Assembly: GCF_014145665.1 (NCBI RefSeq)
Contig: NZ_JACHTD010000007.1
Span: 116,771-180,770, forward strand
Origin: Myroides sp. NP-2
GTDB lineage: Bacteria; Bacteroidota; Bacteroidia; Flavobacteriales; Flavobacteriaceae
Length of the DNA stretch: 64,000 bases
Reading direction: 5' to 3'
Shown in pieces: positions 61,031-64,000 of this stretch (position 1 is the stretch's first letter; each line of letters begins with the position of its first letter). A program made the translations under genes and the position numbers. Under the pieces are notes generated by a model. It saw only the letters and a program-made list of their open reading frames with translations. It searched no databases and was not told the origin of the DNA.

Positions 61031-61954
61031 ATGGATGAGAAATTAAATTACATATCAAGACTGTTTCAACGAACGAGTAGCAAACGAATTGAGCATTACG
61101 TAATATCTCGAATTTGGCATTTACTTGACAATTACGATATCAAAATGACACCACAGCAATACGTGTCAAGACAACAAATCAAGTATGCTTTGACAGATGT
61201 TTACTTTCCACAAATCGGATTTCACATTGAAGTGAACGAACCTGCTCATTATGAAAGTGATGAAAGAATTCAACACGACTTAAAAAGAAAAAATGAAATT
61301 GAAGCAAATACAGGTCATACCGTTTTTTCAATTGATTGTCGTCAAGATTTAGACGGAATTCACTTTCAAATAGCGGATTTAGTTTCTAAAATCAATAATT
61401 CTGTTCAAGAACAAATTGAAAAAGGAATTTTCAAACCTTGGCGACCTGAAAACGAACATAATCCTGACTATTGGAAAACGAAAGGAAAAATTTCACTATC
61501 AGACGAAGTATCATTTCATACAATCGAAGATATTTGCTTACTATTTGACGCTGACCACAGCAAGACAAAAAGGGGATTTTTAAGGAAAGGTGGAATTCAA
61601 AATCCAAAGAACCCTCAACTTTTTATTTGGTGGCCTTCAGAAAGACCAAGAAGCGGATGGCTCAACACATTTGACGAAGTAAAAGGAACGATAACCGAAA
61701 CTCATTCTGATGAAAAGAAAAAGGTTGACCATTATAATTGGCACGCCCAAGAAACACATATAAGAATTGTGTTCTTTCACTACAAAGACATTCTAGGACG
61801 AACCAATTACAAGTTTGTTGGTGTGTTTACAAACGACAAGGAGAATTCAAATGCTGAAATTGGAACTATTTGGACAAGAATTGGCGAAACGTTAAACGTA
61901 GAAACATCTGAATATCAACGAGAAGAAGAAAAAACGAATGCTAACATTGTATAA
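61031..61954 (+). CDS. AbaSI/PvuRts1I-like modification-dependent endonuclease
   Basis: This 307-residue protein has an N-terminal Vsr/PD-(D/E)XK-like nuclease with D56, E67, E70 and H73 in LTDVYFPQIGFHIEVNEPAH and the following SIDCRQDLDGIHFQIADLV. The C-terminal half, with THIRIVFFHYKDILGRTNYKFVGVF, fits the SRA/PUA-like base-reading domain of this group. Known relatives cut DNA with (glucosyl-)hydroxymethylcytosine, a phage modification. The last codons are encoded by the attC-like element. Assignment is from remembered family sequence and not a search. Confidence 0.65.
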   Translation: MDEKLNYISRLFQRTSSKRIEHYVISRIWHLLDNYDIKMTPQQYVSRQQIKYALTDVYFPQIGFHIEVNEPAHYESDERIQHDLKRKNEIEANTGHTVFSIDCRQDLDGIHFQIADLVSKINNSVQEQIEKGIFKPWRPENEHNPDYWKTKGKISLSDEVSFHTIEDICLLFDADHSKTKRGFLRKGGIQNPKNPQLFIWWPSERPRSGWLNTFDEVKGTITETHSDEKKKVDHYNWHAQETHIRIVFFHYKDILGRTNYKFVGVFTNDKENSNAEIGTIWTRIGETLNVETSEYQREEEKTNANIV

Positions 61955-62070
61955 GCGTAATGCGGGCTGAGTGGCTAAAATTGAGCAATTTGGCTTTTAA
62001 GAAACTTTGCGGTGGGCGGACAGTGAATCGCTCCGAAATCCCGCACTACGCTTATACTTGACCGTTGTAC
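61936..62070. repeat. attC-like element B
   Basis: TATAAGCGTA-A-TGCGGG (61950-61966) pairs with CCCGCA-C-TACGCTTATA (62040-62056) around a 73-base middle. It is bounded by GAATGCTAAC on the left and CCGTTGTACGAA on the right. The left end overlaps the last codons of the nuclease gene. The AAC...GTT ends resemble the outer boxes of integron attC sites. Confidence 0.5.
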
Positions 62071-62084
62071 GAAATTTAAAAAAA

Positions 62085-62309
62085 ATGGCTAATTTAGAGT
62101 TTAAACCTTATCTTTTAACGGAAGAAAAACCAAAAGAATTTGAAGATTTCAGAAACCTTACATCTGAATTATTAAAAGATATCGAAGGAGATATTACATT
62201 CTATCATATTGCAACTTTGGGAAAATTTGAAATAACATCTAACAATTTAAAATTAGATCAAAATAAACTGAATAGTTTCATTAACGAAATTTCCGACTAT
62301 TTAATTTAA
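62085..62309 (+). CDS. Hypothetical 74-residue cassette protein
   Basis: It starts at ATG 62085 (MANLEFKPYLLTEEKPKEFE); an in-frame start at 62007 lies inside the attC-like element. The acidic, helical sequence has no recognised domain. It shares its module with the lipoprotein 11 bases downstream. Confidence 0.6.
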   Translation: MANLEFKPYLLTEEKPKEFEDFRNLTSELLKDIEGDITFYHIATLGKFEITSNNLKLDQNKLNSFINEISDYLI

Positions 62310-62320
62310 TCATAATACAA

Positions 62321-62665
62321 ATGAAAAGAATTTTACTATTTTTTATTTTAGCACTAACAATGGCATCTTGTGCTTCAAAAAAATCAATGGCATTACACCC
62401 TGAAAGATTATCTTTAGGAATGACCAAAAAGGAAGTTATTATTGCAATGGGAGAACATATTCCAATGAAAGTAATTGGTTCTAAATATTATGAAAAAGGA
62501 ACAATTGAAGTAGGACAATACTACGATAAGAAATTGATTTACGGACAAGGTATAGTCGAAGAAATATACTACTTGTATTTCTATAACAATGAGCTAATTC
62601 AATGGGGACGTCCACAAGATTGGCAAAAAGAAGCCGATAGAATATATGAAATAAGATTTAGATAA
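62321..62665 (+). CDS. Small lipoprotein with SmpA/BamE-like start
   Basis: This 114-residue protein has a lipobox TMASC. After the anchor comes LSLGMTKKEVIIAMGE, the GM-T-KxEV-x-x-x-MG pattern of SmpA/OmlA-type (BamE-like) domains, followed by short strands. Such domains occur in many small outer-membrane lipoproteins. It is the second gene of cassette module 2. Confidence 0.7.
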   Translation: MKRILLFFILALTMASCASKKSMALHPERLSLGMTKKEVIIAMGEHIPMKVIGSKYYEKGTIEVGQYYDKKLIYGQGIVEEIYYLYFYNNELIQWGRPQDWQKEADRIYEIRFR

Positions 62666-62670
62666 AACTT

Positions 62671-62728
62671 CGTACAATAACTAAGCTTTCGTCTTGCCCG
62701 GAGGGCACGAGATGAAAGCCCGTTGAAC
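62671..62728. repeat. attC-like element C
   Basis: TTCGTACAATAAC ends the module. A stem GCTTTCGTCTTGCCC (62685-62699) with GGGCACGAGATGAAAGC (62703-62719) has unpaired extra bases on one side. Then comes GTTGAAC (62722-62728), which fits the integron consensus GTTRRRY. The core matches element D in inverse orientation with one mismatch over 41 bases. Confidence 0.55.
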
Positions 62729-63010
62729 GGAACCGTAGGAAGCTAATAAAGTATTATGGAGTTGTCGAAGTATGACTTTAAGATATACGAGCAGTAATTT
62801 TAGGATTACTGCTTTTTTTGTAGCAATAGTAGCTTCTAAACTGGAAAATGTAAGTTGGTGTCTGTCTAAAACATTGATAATTGGCATAAAACATTGCGTT
62901 ATTAATACCTTATGAATTTAAGAAATATTAACTATATTTGAAATGGTTTGTGTACTTTTTTCACAGACTGCCGTTAGCCGTCAGTTTATAGAATAACTCT
63001 CGAAAAAACA
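62729..63010. other. Short non-coding stretch with a hairpin terminator
   Basis: A hairpin GCAGTAAT-loop-ATTACTGC with T7 is at 62791-62819, but no gene precedes it in this stretch. GTTAGCCGTC near 62972 forms the left edge of the next module. The remaining bases show nothing recognisable. Confidence 0.5.
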
Positions 63011-63676
63011 ATGAAAGTAGAATTAATACCTGTAATTGAAATTGGATACAACAATCAGAATGTACCAATTCCTGATAAATATCCTTACTGGGAATATCCA
63101 GAATTATGGGATAAATATAATTCTCAAAGTTATCTAAAAGCAGGTTTCAAAGACGAATTAAAGCCATATTTAGCTGGTTCTTCATTTTACAAACTTTCTG
63201 AAATCACAGATTGCAATTTAGAAAAAATTGTAATTGACCATACACAAGAAATGAGAGAAGGAAAATACGAACGTTCAGAAGCAAGTTCATTATTTGGAGG
63301 TTATGTTCTTCGTATTGACGGACATGACATATATTTTCCTCAATGTTGTGGTGACCTTTCAGATATTCATTATTGGGAAAAAATTGCAAATGGTAAAGAC
63401 AGTTTTTATGCGGGACATCCACAACCGAAAGTAAAAATTGAGACTAATAAAATTATACTTGACTTTTCAGTGGACCAGTACGATGAACACTTTGTGCCAA
63501 CACCAAAAGAATTATTAGTTTCACTTGACGCTTTATCTTTAAAGGAAGGAATTGAGTTTGCTAAACAAGAGCTTAAAACATTTGAATTAAAACTTGAAAA
63601 AATAAATAAAATCAACAACCTAAATATTGATAAAATATGTGAACTCCTAATATGGAATGATGACAATTATCAATAA
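63011..63676 (+). CDS. Hypothetical cassette protein
   Basis: This 221-residue soluble protein (MKVELIPVIEIGYNNQNVPI) has a region LFGGYVLRIDGHDIYFPQCC and a Lys/Glu-rich C-terminus. No catalytic motif was recognised. Its acidic, single-domain nature and its place in a cassette-like module recall immunity-type proteins, but I cannot assign it. It is flanked by the inverse repeats C and D. Confidence 0.65.
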   Translation: MKVELIPVIEIGYNNQNVPIPDKYPYWEYPELWDKYNSQSYLKAGFKDELKPYLAGSSFYKLSEITDCNLEKIVIDHTQEMREGKYERSEASSLFGGYVLRIDGHDIYFPQCCGDLSDIHYWEKIANGKDSFYAGHPQPKVKIETNKIILDFSVDQYDEHFVPTPKELLVSLDALSLKEGIEFAKQELKTFELKLEKINKINNLNIDKICELLIWNDDNYQ

Positions 63677-63680
63677 AACC

Positions 63681-63742
63681 GAACGGCTAATAACTAAGCT
63701 TTCATCTCGTGCCCTGCGGGCAAGACGAAAGCTTAGTTATTA
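63681..63742. repeat. attC-like element D
   Basis: A nearly complete palindrome from TAATAACTAAGC (63688) to GCTTAGTTATTA (63742), with stem GCTTTC...CTCGTGCCC / GGGCAAGACGAAAGC and a 3-base centre. Its core is the inverse of element C. Confidence 0.6.
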
Positions 63743-63768
63743 TATGCAAACTTAAACAGCTTTCGTTT

Positions 63769-63894
63769 ATGAAATACACATTTGTAAAAACTAAATCAGG
63801 ATATTTAGAAGTAGAGCATATTAGAGAAGTTGTGAACGAAATCAATAAAGAAGAATTTGTTTTTAAAGATTGGTGGAGAATCTGGAGAAATTGA
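63769..63894 (+). pseudogene. Gene fragment cut by an IS21-like end
   Basis: The frame from ATG 63769 (MKYTFVKTKSGYLEVEHIRE) runs 41 codons to a TGA that is the first TGA of the IS terminal repeat. The original protein was probably longer. It begins module 4, after attC-like element D, and the family was not recognised. Confidence 0.6.
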
Positions 63895-64000
63895 CCACCT
63901 CATTCTGGCAAAAGTGACCACCTGATTCTGGTTTAACTTGACCACCTGATTCTGGTGAAAGTGACCAGTTAAAAAAAATGATTTTTAGAACATATCAAAA
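63892..64000. mobile_element. IS21-family-like insertion sequence, terminal part
   Basis: Three terminal repeats TGACCACCT(C/G)ATTCTGG lie at 63892-63908, 63915-63931 and 63939-63955, with a further GTGACCA at 63961. Repeats of this kind at 23-24 base steps mark the multiple transposase-binding sites at IS21 ends. The element continues beyond the window and no transposase is visible. Confidence 0.75.

Noticed and set aside
62681..62887. Leftward 68-residue frame
   Set aside because: It runs through the attC-like hairpin and the terminator and has no family match that I know.

Overview
The window looks like a chromosome segment of a Bacteroidota bacterium, most likely Flavobacteriaceae (Myroides or a relative is my guess). 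The reasons are SusC/SusD and TonB-dependent receptors, FecR/ECF sigma pairs, A-rich ribosome-binding regions and many TAnnTTTG-type -7 promoter boxes. The genus is inference and cannot be proved here.

Layout. Positions 1-15.7 kb hold a leftward block: an alpha-2-macroglobulin family protein cut by the window edge, a secreted M28 peptidase, and an ECF sigma / FecR / SusC / SusD / two-phosphoesterase locus that reads like a regulated uptake system for a phosphorylated substrate. Positions 15.9-25.3 kb are mostly housekeeping: an EamA transporter, a HugZ-like heme protein, an XRE regulator with a membrane partner behind two palindromic operators, a retropepsin-like protein without catalytic aspartates, a GNAT enzyme, an M17 aminopeptidase, a UbiA-like membrane protein and GcvP.

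Positions 25.4-32.4 kb are the most interesting part: a compact leftward RiPP cluster of the thiazole/oxazole-modified microcin (TOMM/LAP) type. It starts with a 42-codon gene, overlooked by size, whose peptide ends in CCSCCCCC. An attenuator-like hairpin follows. Then come a leader-binding E1-like protein with a Zn tetrathiolate, a YcaO cyclodehydratase ending in PxPxP, a secreted TPR-like protein, a SagB-type dehydrogenase split at an A8 tract, an M50-like membrane protease and a TonB-dependent receptor. Most joints overlap or lie within a few bases, so the genes probably act together to make, mature and move a polyazole peptide.

Positions 33.6-50.8 kb return to core-type genes: AraC regulator plus Bcr/CflA-type exporter, EamA transporter, flippase, glycosyltransferase, MlaE/MlaF, pirin, M3 peptidase, SecA, DUF2795, cobalamin adenosyltransferase, a LolD-like ABC ATPase and a degenerate methyltransferase-like protein. 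A 19-unit heptamer minisatellite lies at 41.0 kb.

From about 50.9 kb the window is accessory DNA. Repeats and palindromes (50.9-51.3 kb) lead into a phage-like early region (51.4-59.4 kb) with two divergent blocks. The leftward one has XRE, PcfJ-like, PcfK-like, DUF3560, a peptide-sized ORF and a J-domain protein, separated by recurring hairpins and a shared leader motif. The rightward one has small proteins, tRNA-Asp, a tRNA-Trp-like gene, a tRNA-Leu-like RNA with a large insert, two further structured RNAs, a RusA-like resolvase, a crAss001_48-like protein and a GroES-like co-chaperonin. From 59.5 kb to the end there are small gene modules bounded by attC-like hairpins, the first carrying a coiled-coil membrane protein with an AbaSI/PvuRts1I-like nuclease. 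The last module is cut by the end of an IS21-like element.
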